This document shows, piece after piece, positions 4,139-5,203 of a DNA stretch of 5,203 nt (the first letter of the stretch is position 1; each line of letters starts with the position of its first letter). The stretch lies in NCBI GenBank assembly GCA_024691475.1, contig JAILNP010000180.1:1-5203 (forward strand), written 5' to 3'. Under the pieces are notes generated by a model. It saw nothing but the letters and a program-made list of their open reading frames with translations. It was not told the DNA's origin and searched no databases. The translations under genes were made by a program, and so were the position numbers. The DNA is from Denitrobacterium sp024691475. GTDB lineage: Bacteria > Actinomycetota > Coriobacteriia > Coriobacteriales > Eggerthellaceae.

Positions 4139-5203
4139 ATGAAAGTAAGTTTGAAATGGCTGTCGCAGTACGTGGACGTGCCCGCCGATACGAAGGCGCT
4201 GTGCGACAAGCTCGATCTTACGGGCACGGGTGTCGAGGGCGTGGAAGAGCGCGCTGGCGGCTTTACGGGCGTCTACATTGGCGAAATCGTAGGCAAGGTG
4301 CCCCATCCGAACAGTGATCATATGTTCATCACGCAGGTGAACGTGGGCGAGCGTAACGTCAATGCGCAAGGCGAGCCCGAGCCCCTGCAGATCGTCTGCG
4401 GCGCGCAGAACTTCAACGAGGGCGACCGCGTTCCCGTTGCCATGATTGGCGCAGAGCTCCCCGTGGGCAAGATCAAGAAGAGCAAGCTGCGTGGCGAAGT
4501 GAGCATGGGCATGAACTGCGGCCCGCGCGACCTGGGCTTCGAGGGCGATAACTACGGCCTCGTCATCCTGCCCGAAGACGCGCCCCTGGGCATGGATTAC
4601 GCCCAGTACGCCGGTCTGTCCGATCGCGTGCTCGACCTGGAGATCACGCCGAATCGCCCCGACTGCCTTTCCATGGAGGGCATGGCGCGCGAGATGGGCG
4701 CCATGTATCGCGTGCCCGTGAAGGACGCTACCGAGGGCTTCGATCTTGTCGAGTCTGCTCCGGCTACCGATTCCCTGGTGGAAGTCGAAGTGGCCGACGC
4801 TTCTCGCTGTCCGCGCTATACGGCTCGCGTCATTCGCAACGTGAAGGTGGGTCCCAGCCCCGAATGGCTGGCGGAGCGCATTACCGCTGCTGGTGCGCGC
4901 CCCATCAACAACGTCGTCGACATTACCAACTACGTGCTGTTCCTGCTGGGCCAACCGCTGCATGCGTTCGATTTCGACAAGGTTGCCGCCAGCGGCAAGG
5001 CTCACATCGTTGTGCGCGCCGCCGAAGATGGTGAGAAGCTCACCACGCTCGACGGTGAAGAACGCGAACTCACCAACGACATGACGGTCATCGCCACGCC
5101 CGAGCGCGCCATTGCGCTTGCTGGCGTCATGGGCGGTCTGGAAACCGAAGTCTCCGAGGAAACCACCACGGTGCTGCTCGAGGCTGCCACCTTCAGTCCC
5201 GCG
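4139..5203 (+). CDS. pheT: Phenylalanyl-tRNA synthetase, beta subunit, N-terminal part
   Basis: The frame is open for 355 codons from ATG 4139 to the window edge; full PheT is about 800 residues, so more than half is missing. I translated it by hand. Domains in order: B1 start (MKVSLKWLSQYVDVP, 1-15); the EMAP-II-like OB-fold tRNA-binding domain B2 (VYIGEIVGKVPHPNSDHM 45-62, IVCGAQNF 85-92, VPVAMIGAELP 98-108, KLRGEVSMGMNCG 116-128); B1 return (VLDLEITPNRPDCLS, 164-178); then the B3/B4 editing domain (INNVVDITNYVLFLLGQPLHAFD, 256-278, and ALAGVMGG 326-333, LLEAATFSP 346-354). His275 and Glu348 probably match editing-site His261 and Glu334 of studied enzymes, the same offset of 14 for both. 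An in-frame ATG at 4133 is only 2-3 nt from the ribosome site AAAGGAAG, so 4139 is preferred. It assembles with PheS, 87 bp upstream, and should share its T-box control. Confidence 0.97.
   Translation, partial: MKVSLKWLSQYVDVPADTKALCDKLDLTGTGVEGVEERAGGFTGVYIGEIVGKVPHPNSDHMFITQVNVGERNVNAQGEPEPLQIVCGAQNFNEGDRVPVAMIGAELPVGKIKKSKLRGEVSMGMNCGPRDLGFEGDNYGLVILPEDAPLGMDYAQYAGLSDRVLDLEITPNRPDCLSMEGMAREMGAMYRVPVKDATEGFDLVESAPATDSLVEVEVADASRCPRYTARVIRNVKVGPSPEWLAERITAAGARPINNVVDITNYVLFLLGQPLHAFDFDKVAASGKAHIVVRAAEDGEKLTTLDGEERELTNDMTVIATPERAIALAGVMGGLETEVSEETTTVLLEAATFSPA

Noticed and set aside
4073..5005. 310-codon minus-strand open frame opposite pheT
   Set aside because: It has the same His/Ala/Val-rich shadow composition, and pheT is unambiguous on the plus strand.

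Overview
The window looks like chromosomal DNA from a moderately GC-rich anaerobic actinobacterium of the class Coriobacteriia, probably family Eggerthellaceae (Eggerthella/Slackia/Gordonibacter-like). Three things suggest this. A Tat-exported, FAD-binding fumarate-reductase-like protein is transcribed divergently from a multi-membrane-span protein of the kind that forms the N-terminus of the LuxR-type regulators abundant in that family. The translation-factor genes are rich in G/C at third codon positions. A phenylalanine T-box precedes pheST. The taxonomic call is inference; no rRNA or marker phylogeny is available here.

Layout. Bases 1-625 (minus strand) hold the first 208 residues of a polytopic membrane protein that runs off the left edge. 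Bases 626-896 are a divergent intergenic region with candidate promoters for both sides, a clean inverted repeat (ATGGGCT-N5-AGCCCAT) and a leader hairpin. Bases 897-2537 encode a 546-residue Tat-signal, lipobox-bearing flavoprotein. Bases 2538-2989 are a 452-bp non-coding stretch: a stem-loop that probably ends the flavoprotein transcript, a weak candidate promoter, then a complete T-box riboswitch with the textbook AGGGTGGTACCGCG motif, a Phe (TTC) specifier and a competing terminator hairpin. Bases 2990-4051 encode PheS (phenylalanyl-tRNA synthetase alpha), and after an 87-bp gap with two stem-loops, bases 4139-5203 encode the first 355 residues of PheT (beta), which continues past the right edge.

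How the parts work together. The left half looks like a regulator/enzyme pair: a membrane-embedded sensor-regulator next to an exported reductase or dehydrogenase whose substrate is unknown. The flavoprotein keeps the FAD-binding fold but appears to lack the key catalytic histidine/arginine set of true fumarate reductases, so it is better read as a specialised oxidoreductase of that superfamily. The right half is housekeeping: uncharged tRNA-Phe should bind the T-box, stabilise the antiterminator and raise expression of the two subunits of phenylalanyl-tRNA synthetase.

No CRISPR array, insertion sequence, tRNA or rRNA gene was seen. The long minus-strand open frames opposite the flavoprotein, pheS and pheT are shadows of strongly codon-biased genes.
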